Shown: positions 26,678-35,937 of the stretch, piece by piece
Layout of the letters: every line of letters starts with the position of its first letter
Numbering within the stretch: position 1 is the stretch's first letter
NCBI RefSeq assembly: GCF_002917885.1
Contig: NZ_PQNY01000001.1
Coordinates: 186,001 to 250,000 of the forward strand
Direction: 5' to 3'
Length of the DNA: 64,000 nt
Origin: Flavobacterium croceum DSM 17960
GTDB lineage: Bacteria; Bacteroidota; Bacteroidia; Flavobacteriales; Flavobacteriaceae
Translations under genes and position numbers: made by a program
Notes under the pieces: model-generated
The model's database searches: none
Told to the model about the DNA's origin: nothing
Seen by the model: the letters and a program-made list of their open reading frames with translations, nothing else

Positions 26678-27154
26678 ATGAATATGAAAAAACTAGTAGT
26701 AGTATTTACCATAGCAGTAATGTTATTTTCTTGTGGTAAAAAAGAAAAAACAGGTGATGATTTCTCACAGCCAACTAAAGAAGAAAAAGCAACAACCAAT
26801 CCGTCATCTTACGACCCAAAAAGAGGAGAAGGAAAATTTGACAATGTTGAACTAGGAGCCTTAGACCAAGCCATGGCAACCAAAGGTGAAGAAGTCGCGG
26901 GAGTAAAATGTATATCATGTCACAAAACTACAGAAGAAAAATTAGTTGGGCCAGGTTGGAAAGGCGTAACTGAAAGAAGAAAGCCTGAATGGATTATGAA
27001 CTTTATTACCAATCCAGACCCAATGATTGACAAAGACCCCCAAGTTCAAGCTCAATTAGAAATATGTCTTGTTCGTATGCCTAATCAAGGATTATCTGAC
27101 GATGACGCAAGAAATATACTTGAATATATGCGAAAAATTGATAGCGAAAAATAA
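26678..27154 (+). CDS. c-type cytochrome lipoprotein of the nos cluster
   Basis: This 158-residue lipoprotein (lipobox LFSC, Cys19) has one haem site C78ISCH82 and a likely axial methionine in VRMPNQGLS. It sits directly ahead of nosZ and under the Fnr-like operator, so it probably passes electrons to periplasmic NosZ. Clade II nos clusters usually carry such cytochromes. A second in-frame ATG two codons on (26684) would give the more usual MKKLV start. Confidence 0.88.
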   Translation: MNMKKLVVVFTIAVMLFSCGKKEKTGDDFSQPTKEEKATTNPSSYDPKRGEGKFDNVELGALDQAMATKGEEVAGVKCISCHKTTEEKLVGPGWKGVTERRKPEWIMNFITNPDPMIDKDPQVQAQLEICLVRMPNQGLSDDDARNILEYMRKIDSEK

Positions 27155-27163
27155 AAAACAACT

Positions 27164-27200
27164 AACCTCTTATTAAAAGAAAGCAATAAGAAGGTTTTTT
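27164..27200 (+). terminator. Terminator-like hairpin between cytochrome c and nosZ
   Basis: AACCT-CTTATT (27164-27174) pairs with AATAAGAAGGTT (27185-27196) with one bulge and runs into TTTTTT. No second promoter box is clear before nosZ, so it may dose nosZ relative to the cytochrome by partial readthrough. Confidence 0.6.
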
Positions 27201-27212
27201 AATTTCAATAAG

Positions 27213-29186
27213 ATGAAAAATAAATTTGTAAAAACAATTGTAGTTGTCCTTTTAGGAGGTGCATTATCCATTTCTTGTAAACCCAAAAACTCTAGTGAAG
27301 CAACTGCTGGAGATGCCGAAAAAGCATATGTAGCTCCTGGAAAATACGATGAGTTCTACAACTTCGTGTCTGGTGGTTTTAGTGGTCAGTTAAGTGTTTA
27401 TGGTCTTCCAAGCGGAAGATTATTTAGAGTTATCCCTGTGTTTTCTGTCGATCCTGAAAAAGGTTGGGGTTACAGCGAAGAAACAAAACCCATGTTAAAT
27501 ACCTCTCATGGTTTTGTGCCTTGGGACGATTTACATCACACCGAAATGTCGCAAACTAATGGTGAAGTTGATGGACGTTGGGTTTTTGGTAATGCCAACA
27601 ACACACCTCGTATTGCTCGTATTGACCTAAAAACATTCAAAACAGCAGAAATAATCGAATTGCCAAATAGTGGTGGGAATCACTCTTCTCCATTTATTAC
27701 TGAAAATACAGAATATGTTGTAGCAGGAACTCGCTTTAGTGTACCAAGTGATTATGCTAATGGAGATGTGGCAATCAATACTTATAAAGAAAATTTCAAA
27801 GGTCATATTAGTTTTGTAAAAGTGGGTAAAGAAGGCGAAATGGATTTAGCATTTCAAATTGTAACACCTGGTGTAAACTTTGACCTTTCGCATGCAGGAA
27901 AAGGAAAATCTCACGGATGGTTTTTCTTCTCTTGTTATAATACTGAGCAGGCAAATACTCTTTTAGAAGTAAATGCTTCTCAAAAAGATAAAGATTTTAT
28001 CATGGCTGTAAATTGGAAAAAAGCTGAAGAATACCTAAAATCAGGAAAAGCTAAAAAACAGTCAGTAAAATATGCTCACAACAAATGGAATGAAAAAACG
28101 CATACTGCAACTTCTGAAATTAAAAATGAAGTAATGGTTCTTGATGCAGCTGAGTTAAAAGACATTTGTTATATGATTCCTTGTCCAAAATCGCCTCATG
28201 GTTGTGATGTTGATCCAACAGGAGAATATATTGTAGGTTCAGGAAAATTAGCAGCATTAATTCCAGTATTTAGTTTTGATAAATTAATGGGGGCTATTAA
28301 AGACAAAAAATTTGATGGAAATTATGGTGGAATCAATGTTGTAAAATATGAAGCAGCTCTTCATGGTGAAGTTCAAAAACCAGGTTTAGGACCTTTGCAC
28401 ACCGAATTTGATGGAAAAGGAAATGCTTACACAACATTCTTCGTATCTTCTGAAGTTGTAAAATGGGATATTAAATCATTGAAAGTTTTAGACAGAGTTC
28501 CAACTTATTATTCTGTTGGTCACTTATGTATTCCTGGTGGAGATTCTAAAAAACCTTTCGGAAAATATCTTGTAGCTTATAACAAAATTACTAAAGATAG
28601 ATATTTGCCAACAGGACCAGAATTGGCACAATCTGCTCAAATATTTGACATTAGTGGTGACAAAATGAAACTTATTTTAGATTTTCCAACCATTGGAGAA
28701 CCACACTATGCTCAAGCAGCTCCAGCCGATTTAATTAGAAATAACGGTCAGTTGAAATTCTACAAAATTGGAGAAAACAATCACCCATTTGTAGCAAAAG
28801 GAGAAAAAGACGCAAAAGTAGTTCGTCAAGGAAACCAAGTTCATGTTTACATGACTTCTATACGTTCACACTTTGCTCCAGATAATATTGAAGGTATCAA
28901 ACTTGGCGATGAAGTTTATTTTCACGTAACAAACCTAGAGCAAGATTGGGATGTTCCTCACGGATTTGCTGTAAAAGGCGCAGATAATGGAGAGTTATTA
29001 ATCATGCCGGGTGAAACAGCAACGCTTAAATGGAAACCAAATAGAGTAGGTATTTTCCCTATGTATTGTACCGATTTCTGTAGTGCATTACACCAAGAAA
29101 TGCAAGGATACATAAGGGTTTCTCCTGCAGGAAGTTCTGTTCCGCTTACATGGAGTGTGGGAACTAATTTACCAAAAACAAAATAA
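27213..29186 (+). CDS. nosZ: Nitrous oxide reductase, clade II (Sec-dependent)
   Basis: It reduces N2O to N2 in the periplasm using the CuA and CuZ centres. The 657-residue protein has a Sec/lipoprotein-type signal (MKNKFVKTIVVVLLGGALSISC) and no twin arginine, marking the clade II form. A seven-bladed propeller holds the CuZ histidines (DLHHTEMSQT near residue 110; SGGNHSSP; FDLSHAGKGKSHG; SPHGCD). The C-terminal cupredoxin has the CuA motif C619TDFC623SALH627QEM630. It is followed by a NosB-like gene and nosLDFY. Confidence 0.97.
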   Translation: MKNKFVKTIVVVLLGGALSISCKPKNSSEATAGDAEKAYVAPGKYDEFYNFVSGGFSGQLSVYGLPSGRLFRVIPVFSVDPEKGWGYSEETKPMLNTSHGFVPWDDLHHTEMSQTNGEVDGRWVFGNANNTPRIARIDLKTFKTAEIIELPNSGGNHSSPFITENTEYVVAGTRFSVPSDYANGDVAINTYKENFKGHISFVKVGKEGEMDLAFQIVTPGVNFDLSHAGKGKSHGWFFFSCYNTEQANTLLEVNASQKDKDFIMAVNWKKAEEYLKSGKAKKQSVKYAHNKWNEKTHTATSEIKNEVMVLDAAELKDICYMIPCPKSPHGCDVDPTGEYIVGSGKLAALIPVFSFDKLMGAIKDKKFDGNYGGINVVKYEAALHGEVQKPGLGPLHTEFDGKGNAYTTFFVSSEVVKWDIKSLKVLDRVPTYYSVGHLCIPGGDSKKPFGKYLVAYNKITKDRYLPTGPELAQSAQIFDISGDKMKLILDFPTIGEPHYAQAAPADLIRNNGQLKFYKIGENNHPFVAKGEKDAKVVRQGNQVHVYMTSIRSHFAPDNIEGIKLGDEVYFHVTNLEQDWDVPHGFAVKGADNGELLIMPGETATLKWKPNRVGIFPMYCTDFCSALHQEMQGYIRVSPAGSSVPLTWSVGTNLPKTK

Positions 29187-29194
29187 TTTTTACC

Positions 29195-29224
29195 AAAAGG
29201 GACAAAAGTTACTTTGTCCCTTTT
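29195..29224 (+). terminator. Hairpin after nosZ
   Basis: Positions 29195-29206 and 29213-29224 are perfect 12-bp inverted arms (core GGGACAAA/TTTGTCCC) with a 6-nt loop and a TTTT end. It lies 8 bp after nosZ and 14 bp before the next gene, so it may reduce readthrough into the accessory genes or protect the nosZ mRNA end. Confidence 0.75.
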
Positions 29225-29238
29225 AAAATTCTAATAAT

Positions 29239-29838
29239 ATGAAATCTTCAAAAATTTCAATGGTATCAAAAATGATGCTTTTTATAGTCTCAATACTATT
29301 TTTAGGATCACTATTTGTTCCAATGTGGCAAATCGAATTAGAAGCTCCACAATATCCTGAAGGTTTGGTTTTGCGGCTTCATGCAAATAAAATTGGTGGC
29401 GATGTGGAAATCATCAACGGATTAAATCATTACATCGGAATGGCAACTTTGCATACCGAAAACTTTTTTGAATTTACAGTTTTACCCTATATTTTTGGTG
29501 GTTTAGCAGCAATTTCTCTGTTGCTTGTTTTTATAGCCAATAAAAAAGCGGTTTTAGTTTTCTTTATTTCATACATACTTTTTGTGGCTTTAGCAGCAAT
29601 CGATTTCTATAGATGGAATTATGAATACGGACATAATCTTGATCCAAATGCAGCAATAAAAGTACCTGGAATGGCTTATCAACCGCCGTTAATTGGTTAC
29701 AAACAGTTGTTGAACTTTGGTGCCTATTCTATTCCAGATATTGGTGGATGGTTTTTAACAGCTTGTGGTTTACTGTTATTTTTTATCGTTGTTAAAGAAT
29801 ATAAATTATTTACCAAAAAGAAAACTAGTTCGTTATGA
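29239..29838 (+). CDS. Nos-cluster membrane protein, NosB-like
   Basis: This 199-residue protein has four or five hydrophobic helices (~9-28, 82-102, 106-124, 165-187) and a periplasmic loop with ANKIGGDVEIINGLNHYIGM. Position between nosZ and nosL fits NosB, a membrane protein seen only in clade II nos clusters; the sequence itself has no catalytic signature that I can name. Conserved histidines (N-H-Y, L-H-T-E) could bind metal. It overlaps nosL by 4 nt. Confidence 0.65.
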   Translation: MKSSKISMVSKMMLFIVSILFLGSLFVPMWQIELEAPQYPEGLVLRLHANKIGGDVEIINGLNHYIGMATLHTENFFEFTVLPYIFGGLAAISLLLVFIANKKAVLVFFISYILFVALAAIDFYRWNYEYGHNLDPNAAIKVPGMAYQPPLIGYKQLLNFGAYSIPDIGGWFLTACGLLLFFIVVKEYKLFTKKKTSSL

Positions 29839-30260
29839 AATCATTCTTAATACTACTAATAACATTTTTTGTTATTTCTTGTAATTCAAATCGACCTAAA
29901 CCAATAAAATTGAATTCGGAAAATTGTGAGTTCTGCAAAATGACAATTGCTAACGGAAAATTTGGTGCAGAATTAATCACGCAAAAAGGAAGATATTACA
30001 AGTTTGATGATGTTGCTTGCATGTTGCAATATACTAAATCAAATCAAGTTCTGGTTAAGATGTTTTTTGTTAATGATTATTTAAAAGAAAATGAATTAGT
30101 TACAGCCGAAAAATGTTTTTTTCTAAAAGGCGGAACAATCAATTCTCCAATGCGAGGAAATATTGCTGCATTTTCATCTGATAAAGAACAAAAAGAATTT
30201 CAAACCAAATTAAATGCTGAACCTATGACTTGGCAACAAGTTTATGATTCTTATAAATGA
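29835..30260 (+). CDS. nosL: NosL copper chaperone lipoprotein
   Basis: This 141-residue lipoprotein (Cys16 in VISC) has C31EFC34KM36, the Cu(I)-binding motif of NosL, and the later KGGTINSPMRGNIAAF. It delivers copper for assembly of the NosZ CuZ site. Overlaps of 4 nt at both ends (ATGA) couple it to its neighbours. Confidence 0.93.
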   Translation: MKSFLILLITFFVISCNSNRPKPIKLNSENCEFCKMTIANGKFGAELITQKGRYYKFDDVACMLQYTKSNQVLVKMFFVNDYLKENELVTAEKCFFLKGGTINSPMRGNIAAFSSDKEQKEFQTKLNAEPMTWQQVYDSYK

Positions 30261-31489
30261 AGAAATTAATCTGCATATTATTTTTACTATTATTTTCTAT
30301 TTCAAATGCTAAAACCATTGAAGTAGGAAGCAAATTTCCTGTCAAAAAAATCAAGCAAGCTCTTCAATTAGCTGTTGATGGCGACACAATTATAGTAAAT
30401 GGTGGAGTTTATAAAGAAGGTAATATCCTAATCAATAAAAAAATCATTTTTCTTGGTAAAAATTTTCCAATTATTGATGGTCAACGCAAGTTTGAAGTCA
30501 TTTCTGTTAATGCCGATAATGTTGTCATCAAAGGATTTAAAATCATCAATTCAGGCTATGCTTCTCTTGATGATCCATGCGGAATTAAGGTTTATGATAA
30601 ATCTTTTGTAAAAATTGAAAACAACATTCTCGACAATAATTTCTTCGGAATTTATCTTCAAAATTCTAGAAATTGTTTAATCAAAAACAATAAAATTTTA
30701 GCTTACGGAAAACAAGAACAATTAATTGGAAACGGAATTCACTGTTGGAAAAGCGATAATCTTCAAATAATTGCCAATAAAATTTCGGGACATCGTGACG
30801 GAATTTATTTTGAATTTGTAACACAATCTATCATTTGGAGAAATATTTCCAATAAAAACATTCGTTATGGTTTGCATTTTATGTTTTCTAACGACGATGC
30901 TTATATAACGAATGTTTTTAAAAATAATGGAGCTGGTGTTGCTGTTATGTTTACCAAAAATGTAAAAATGTATAACAATTATTTTGAAGAAAACTGGGGC
31001 GATTCAGCTTATGGTTTATTGCTTAAAGAAATTGCCGATAGCTATATTTTCAACAATAAATTTGCTCGAAATACATCAGGGATTTACATGGAAGGAACAT
31101 CCAGAATCAAGGTCGAAAAAAACGTTTTTGAATCAAATGGTTGGGGAATGAAAATTCAAGCAAGTTGTATGGATAACGAAATTGTAAACAATAATTACTT
31201 AAAAAACACTTTTGATATTAGTACCAATGGAAGTTTGGTTTTAAATACTTTCAATTCTAACTATTGGGATAAATATGAAGGATATGATTTAGACAAAAAT
31301 GGAGTAGGCGATGTGCCATATCATCCATTGAGTTTGTTTGCTGTTTTAACCGAAAAAACACCTTCTGCCATGTTGCTATACAGAAGTTTTATGATAACAC
31401 TTTTAGATAAGTCTGAGAAGGTTTTGCCAAGTATTACACCTGATAATTTTATAGATAAAACGCCTTTAATGAAATCGTTGCCATTATGA
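30257..31489 (+). CDS. nosD: NosD, nitrous oxide reductase maturation protein
   Basis: This 410-residue periplasmic protein has a signal peptide (MKKLICILFLLLFSISNA) and a right-handed beta-helix of parallel repeats (NNIL, NNKIL, ANKIS, ENWGDSAYGLLLKE). It belongs to the NosDFY complex that supplies sulfur and hands over copper for CuZ. The C-terminal helix region (FMITLLDKSEKVLPSI) is where NosD meets the transporter. It overlaps nosF by 4 nt. Confidence 0.95.
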   Translation: MKKLICILFLLLFSISNAKTIEVGSKFPVKKIKQALQLAVDGDTIIVNGGVYKEGNILINKKIIFLGKNFPIIDGQRKFEVISVNADNVVIKGFKIINSGYASLDDPCGIKVYDKSFVKIENNILDNNFFGIYLQNSRNCLIKNNKILAYGKQEQLIGNGIHCWKSDNLQIIANKISGHRDGIYFEFVTQSIIWRNISNKNIRYGLHFMFSNDDAYITNVFKNNGAGVAVMFTKNVKMYNNYFEENWGDSAYGLLLKEIADSYIFNNKFARNTSGIYMEGTSRIKVEKNVFESNGWGMKIQASCMDNEIVNNNYLKNTFDISTNGSLVLNTFNSNYWDKYEGYDLDKNGVGDVPYHPLSLFAVLTEKTPSAMLLYRSFMITLLDKSEKVLPSITPDNFIDKTPLMKSLPL

Positions 31490-32229
31490 TTGAAATTAAA
31501 AACATAAACAAAAAATTTGGAAAATTAGAAGTGCTGAAAAACGTTAATCTTTCTTGTAAAAGTGGCGAATGTATTGCGTTAATTGGACCAAATGGTTGTG
31601 GAAAAACAACATTGATAAAATCAATTCTCGGAATGGTTCTGCCAGATAAAGGTTCTATTGAATTTAATGGAAAATCCGTTTTAGGAGAATATATCTATCG
31701 CGAAAACATTGGTTATATGCCACAAATTGGGCGTTATCCGGATAATATGACGATTGGACAGATTATTGAAATGATTAAAAAAATTAGAAATTCCAATCAA
31801 GAATTAGATGAAGGTTTGCTAAAAGCGTTTGAATTAGAAAAAATGTTTGATAAGCAAATGCGAACACTTTCGGGTGGAACAACTCAAAAAGTGAGTGCGG
31901 TTTTAGCTTTTTTATTCAACCCAGAAGTGTTGATTTTAGACGAACCAACAGCTGGTTTAGATCCATTGGCTTCTGAGATTTTGAAAGAAAAAATCATCAA
32001 GGAAAAAGAAAAAGGAAAACTCATTTTCATAACATCACATTTACTAAGTGAATTAGACGATTTGATTACCGAAATTATTTTTATGCAAGACGGAGAAGTT
32101 CATTTTCATAAAAAAGTAGAAGTTTTAAAAACTGAAACCAATGAAACTAAAATTTCAAAAGCTATCGCAAGTATTTTGAAACAAAAGCAACCTGAAATTC
32201 ATAACCCAAAACTAGCAAAAGTGTCATGA
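31486..32229 (+). CDS. nosF: NosF, ABC transporter ATP-binding protein
   Basis: This 247-residue ATPase has Walker A GPNGCGKTT (~33-41), signature LSGGTTQKV, Walker B VLILDEPTAGLDP and the switch histidine in ITSHL. Together with NosY and NosD it powers maturation of NosZ. It overlaps nosD and nosY by 4 nt each. Confidence 0.95.
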   Translation: MIEIKNINKKFGKLEVLKNVNLSCKSGECIALIGPNGCGKTTLIKSILGMVLPDKGSIEFNGKSVLGEYIYRENIGYMPQIGRYPDNMTIGQIIEMIKKIRNSNQELDEGLLKAFELEKMFDKQMRTLSGGTTQKVSAVLAFLFNPEVLILDEPTAGLDPLASEILKEKIIKEKEKGKLIFITSHLLSELDDLITEIIFMQDGEVHFHKKVEVLKTETNETKISKAIASILKQKQPEIHNPKLAKVS

Positions 32230-32993
32230 ATAGAATTATAAAAATCATATTACTCGATATTTTAAAAAGCAAAATAGTTTTGGCCTACACCTTTATTTTA
32301 GCCATTTTATCATGGAGTTCATTTGCTTTGGAAGACAATTCAGCCAAAGGTCTTTTAACCATTTTGAATGTGATTTTATTTACTGTTCCATTGGTTTCCA
32401 TACTTTTTGCAACGATTTATTTGTACAATAGCTCTGAATTTATTGAGCTTTTACTAAGCCAACCTATCAAAAGAAGAAAAATTTGGATAAGTTTATTTCT
32501 TGGACTTTCATTTTCTATGATTTTGGCCTTTTTTGTCGGCGCAGGAATACCATTATTACTCAATTCGCCCGATAGTATTGGCGTTATGATGTTGCTAAAT
32601 GGTTGTTTAATAACCGTAATTTTTACTGCATTAGCTTTTTTAAGCTCTATTTTAACAAGAGATAAAGCCAAAGGAATTGGAATTGCCATTATGACTTGGT
32701 TGTTTTTCGCTTTACTTTTCGATGGATTGGTTTTGTTTTTATTATTCCAATTTCAAGATTATCCAATTGAAAATGCAATGGTTGGAATTACTGCTTTTAG
32801 CCCAATTGATTTGGCACGAATTCAAATTCTTTTGCATCTTGATGTTTCAGCAATGATGGGTTATACAGGCGCTATTTTCAAGGACTTTTTTGGAACATCA
32901 ACTGGATTAATTGTTTCGTTTTTATTGTTGAGTTTATGGGGGATTATTCCGTTTTTTATTTCGTTGAAAAAATTTAATAAAAAAGATTTGTAA
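32226..32993 (+). CDS. nosY: NosY, ABC transporter permease
   Basis: This 255-residue inner-membrane protein has six hydrophobic helices and the ABC-2 type layout. LYNSSEFIELLLSQPIKRRKIW is the typical coupling region, and AFSPIDLARIQILLHLD precedes the last helices. It forms the membrane part of NosDFY. A truncated haemoglobin gene follows after 3 bp. Confidence 0.93.
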   Translation: MNRIIKIILLDILKSKIVLAYTFILAILSWSSFALEDNSAKGLLTILNVILFTVPLVSILFATIYLYNSSEFIELLLSQPIKRRKIWISLFLGLSFSMILAFFVGAGIPLLLNSPDSIGVMMLLNGCLITVIFTALAFLSSILTRDKAKGIGIAIMTWLFFALLFDGLVLFLLFQFQDYPIENAMVGITAFSPIDLARIQILLHLDVSAMMGYTGAIFKDFFGTSTGLIVSFLLLSLWGIIPFFISLKKFNKKDL

Positions 32994-32996
32994 CCA

Positions 32997-33368
32997 ATGA
33001 AAACCGATATAAGAAATAAAAGAGACATCGAAAAGCTTGTAAATGCTTTCTACGAAAAAGTCAAAACCGACGAAGTGATTGGTTATTTGTTTACTGATGT
33101 TGCCAAAGTTAATTGGGAAACTCATTTGCCAAAAATGTATAATTTTTGGGAAAATATATCGTTCTACACAGCCAATTATAGCGGAAGCCCAATGGCTGTT
33201 CACAAAGAATTGCACCAAAAAAGTACTATGACACAAGAACATTTTCAGCATTGGAATATGCTTTTTAATGAAACGGTTGACAAACTTTTTGAAGGGGCAA
33301 AAGCAGATGAAATTAAAAACCGAGCATCAAATATAGCTCAAGTAATGATGTATAAAACACTTGCATAA
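32997..33368 (+). CDS. Group III truncated haemoglobin
   Basis: This 123-residue globin has helices and residues typical of group III (trHbP/Ctb) forms: FYEKVKTDEVIGYLF, LPKMYNFWENI and the proximal HQKSTMTQEHFQHWNMLF. Such globins bind O2 and NO and guard against NO stress. Its place at the end of the nos operon suggests NO protection of the N2O-reducing machinery. The next gene starts directly at 33369. Confidence 0.92.
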   Translation: MKTDIRNKRDIEKLVNAFYEKVKTDEVIGYLFTDVAKVNWETHLPKMYNFWENISFYTANYSGSPMAVHKELHQKSTMTQEHFQHWNMLFNETVDKLFEGAKADEIKNRASNIAQVMMYKTLA

Positions 33369-33812
33369 ATGCTACATCAACTAATATTAATAATTCATCT
33401 ACTAGCTGCAACGATTTGGGTTGGTGGTCATTTGATTCTATTGCTTCGTTATGTTCCTAAAGCTATAAAAACTAAATCACTTGAAGAGTTATCTGCATTT
33501 AGGAAAAATTTTGAACCTGTAGGAATGCCATCACTTTTCATTCTAATTGTCACAGGAATAATAATGGCTTATAATTATAATGTGACTATTGAAAAATGGT
33601 TTTTATTTGAAAATGCTATAGAAAAAATAGTAAGTATCAAGTTGATTTTACTTTTTGTAAGTTTGACTTTGGCTTTTATTACCATCAAATTTGTTTTGCC
33701 ATCAATAGATAAATTATCACCTTTTCTTCTTTATTTTATAATCTTTTTGGTCACAACTATTGCTGTTATGATGCTTATTTTAGGAAGTTTAGTACGTGTA
33801 GGTGGTTTATGA
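33369..33812 (+). CDS. CopD-like membrane protein
   Basis: This 147-residue protein has four helices. The first has IHLLAATIWVGGHLILL, the HxxxxxxWxGG pattern of the CopD / copper-resistance D family, with conserved histidines at 9 and 21. CopD proteins are linked to copper import into the cytoplasm or to haem/copper redox work. It is last in the nos operon before a new Fnr-like promoter. That it feeds copper to NosZ assembly is plausible but inferred. Confidence 0.75.
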   Translation: MLHQLILIIHLLAATIWVGGHLILLLRYVPKAIKTKSLEELSAFRKNFEPVGMPSLFILIVTGIIMAYNYNVTIEKWFLFENAIEKIVSIKLILLFVSLTLAFITIKFVLPSIDKLSPFLLYFIIFLVTTIAVMMLILGSLVRVGGL

Positions 33813-33852
33813 TTATAGTCATGTTTTAGGTTTTTTTCAAGTTATACATTTG
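33809..33852 (+). promoter_or_regulatory. Fnr-like operator and -7 box for ric
   Basis: ATGATTATAGTCAT (33809-33822) overlaps the stop of the previous gene. TACATTTG (33845-33852) is a perfect TAnnTTTG box. Centre of operator to last G is 36.5 bp, as in the other sites of this region. Confidence 0.8.
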
Positions 33853-33868
33853 ATTAAAATTATTAAAC

Positions 33869-34600
33869 ATGAATACTACAAAAAAAATGACAGTTGGAGA
33901 ATATGTTGCCACAGACTTTAGGACAGCAGCTCTTTTCTCAAAATATAAAATAGATTTTTGTTGCAAAGGCAACAAAACTCTTGATGAAGTTTGCCAAGCA
34001 AAAGGTTTAGGTATTAATCAAATTGAAAGTGAAATCAACACAGTTTTAAACACCAATTCTTCTTCAGAAATGGATTTTAAATCGTTTTCACCAAATTTAT
34101 TGATTGATTATATTATTGAAAAACATCATGAATATATTCAAGAAAAAACACCTGTTTTATTGATGTATTTGGATAAATTATGTAAAGTTCATGGTGAAAG
34201 ACATCCTGAATTATTTGAAATCAATTATTTATTCAAAATTGCATCAAGTGAATTACTAAATCATTTGCAAAAAGAAGAAGTTGTTTTGTTTCCATTCATT
34301 AAAACCATGACAAATGCAATAAAAAAGAACGAAACTATTCAACAACCAGGATTCGGAACTGTTGAAAATCCTATTGCAATGCTAAAACATGATCACGAAA
34401 CCGAAGGCGATTTGTTTGTTAAAATTTCAGAATTAACCAACGAGTACAATCCACCAATTGACGCATGTGAAACATATAAAGTAACTTTTGCAATGCTAAA
34501 AGAATATGAAGAAGATTTGCATAAACATATCCATCTAGAAAACAATATTCTGTTTCAAAAAGCAGTTGAATTAGAAGAAATGTTCAATATTTTAGATTAA
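33869..34600 (+). CDS. ric: Iron-sulfur cluster repair di-iron protein (Ric/ScdA/YtfE)
   Basis: This 243-residue protein has an N-terminal ScdA domain (TVGEYVATDFRTAALFSKY, then the CC pair in DFCCKGNKTLDEVC) and a C-terminal hemerythrin domain with histidines in KHHEYIQE, LLNHLQKEEVVLFPF, MLKHDHETEGDL and LHKHIHLENN. It repairs Fe-S clusters damaged by NO and can itself reduce NO. It stands alone behind an Fnr-like operator, so it would be made together with N2O reductase. Confidence 0.94.
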   Translation: MNTTKKMTVGEYVATDFRTAALFSKYKIDFCCKGNKTLDEVCQAKGLGINQIESEINTVLNTNSSSEMDFKSFSPNLLIDYIIEKHHEYIQEKTPVLLMYLDKLCKVHGERHPELFEINYLFKIASSELLNHLQKEEVVLFPFIKTMTNAIKKNETIQQPGFGTVENPIAMLKHDHETEGDLFVKISELTNEYNPPIDACETYKVTFAMLKEYEEDLHKHIHLENNILFQKAVELEEMFNILD

Positions 34601-34619
34601 AGTTTTAAGGAAAATTGAG

Positions 34620-34648
34620 AAAGCGTGAAATATTTTCACGCTTTTTTT
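34620..34648. terminator. Bidirectional terminator between ric and norB-like genes
   Basis: AAAGCGTGAAA (34620-34630) and TTTCACGCTTT (34634-34644) form an 11-bp hairpin with a T-run behind it. It lies at the 3' ends of two convergent genes. Confidence 0.88.
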
Positions 34649-35937
34649 ATGCCTTTTAGAAACTCAAAAACAATAATGTACAATCCAACTAAAATTCCCA
34701 ATCCGAAAAGTACAAATACTACATAAAACCAATGCAATGAATCTTGAAATTGGCTAAAAGAAACTGATTGCTTAAAAAATGTCCAATGTGCTTTTTTCAT
34801 TCCCATAATAAGCATGCTTATCCAGAAAAAAAGGAATGATAGGTTGAAAATTTTTATTCCATTTCTAATTCTTTTTTCGGAAATAAAAGTAAATTTATTT
34901 TCATTTTCCAAAATGTAAGCAATTGATGACAAGAGAATTAAAGTGTTTATTCCAATAGTCGTTCCCATTGAATGAGCGACAGTAATATGAGTTCCGTGTG
35001 TAAATAAATTTATCGATGGAATAGAAAGTAATAATGCCAAAAACAGATTTAAAAACACCCAAATATCAGCTAAAATCATCAATTTATATGCTAGTGAATA
35101 GTCGATTTTATTTTGTTCAGATAAACTTTTTTTCCAGTCATAAATTATCGAAATAAGAACAATCCATTCGGTCATGCTGATTGCATAAGCAAAATATCTA
35201 ATCCAAGGTGCAGTTGGGATTATGTAAATATGATGCGCCCAGCCAAACATTAAGTTGGTCAAACCAAGCAAGTAAAAGAAAAAGGCTTTTTTAGATTTAG
35301 CATAACTTTCATTATTGCTAATTTTTGACATTACAAATAACGAAGTTCCATAAACAAGCATATTCCATGAGCCAACATACGAGCCACCAGCTTTCCATTG
35401 CATGGTAATATTTTGAATATAATTGCTTCTAAAATAAGGAAGTATCCACAAATGTGCTTCGGTAAAATGATAAATCATAAAAACGATTCCAGTTGCCCAC
35501 ATCCAATAGTAAACTGGCCAATCTTTAAAGTTTGGAAGCATTGTTTTGAAATAGTTTACACCAAAAATTATCCAACCTAAAGCAATTGGGAAATAGAAAT
35601 AACTTGGAAATTCTAAGTATTCTTTTCCTTCAAAATTTTTAGATAAATATGAAATACTGATGCCAATTCCAGTTATGATAAAGAGCCCAAAATGCCATTT
35701 AACTAGCTTTTGATTTGCATTTTCAATATAGTAATAAATGCCTCCAATTGCACCAAGCAATATCCAGGAAACTACAAATAATGTATGAAGCGGTCGCAAA
35801 ACAGTAAAAGGCAAAATTTCTTTTATAAAGTCAGGAATTATATATTGAAAACCAGCTAATAATCCGCAAAGAAGTCCTAATAATAAGGCAATTAATCCGA
35901 CAGATATAAAAAAGAAAGAATACTTATTTGTTTTCAT
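34636..35937 (-). CDS. NorB-like haem-copper oxidase family subunit with unusual ligands
   Basis: This 433-residue protein has ~12 helices. Family landmarks are RPLHTL (H51, low-spin haem ligand), WAHHIY (H235, H236) and THGTHITVAHSMG (H322). The last resembles the cNOR signature HGTxxTxAHxH, but the second ligand is M324 instead of His, and the sixth helix (186-205) has no histidine for the copper/FeB site. The upstream gene is a NorC-like cytochrome. So it may be a divergent NO reductase. The start at 35937 (MKTNKYS) overlaps norC-like by 14 bp; a longer frame to 35973 is less likely. Confidence 0.75.
   Translation of the reverse strand: MKTNKYSFFFISVGLIALLLGLLCGLLAGFQYIIPDFIKEILPFTVLRPLHTLFVVSWILLGAIGGIYYYIENANQKLVKWHFGLFIITGIGISISYLSKNFEGKEYLEFPSYFYFPIALGWIIFGVNYFKTMLPNFKDWPVYYWMWATGIVFMIYHFTEAHLWILPYFRSNYIQNITMQWKAGGSYVGSWNMLVYGTSLFVMSKISNNESYAKSKKAFFFYLLGLTNLMFGWAHHIYIIPTAPWIRYFAYAISMTEWIVLISIIYDWKKSLSEQNKIDYSLAYKLMILADIWVFLNLFLALLLSIPSINLFTHGTHITVAHSMGTTIGINTLILLSSIAYILENENKFTFISEKRIRNGIKIFNLSFLFFWISMLIMGMKKAHWTFFKQSVSFSQFQDSLHWFYVVFVLFGLGILVGLYIIVFEFLKGIKKA

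Noticed and set aside
35437..35470. H162-L-W in the NorB-like protein as the NOR HLW metal ligand
   Set aside because: It is in the fifth helix, 73 residues before the HH pair, while known NOR proteins have about 51; the similarity of the three letters is probably chance.
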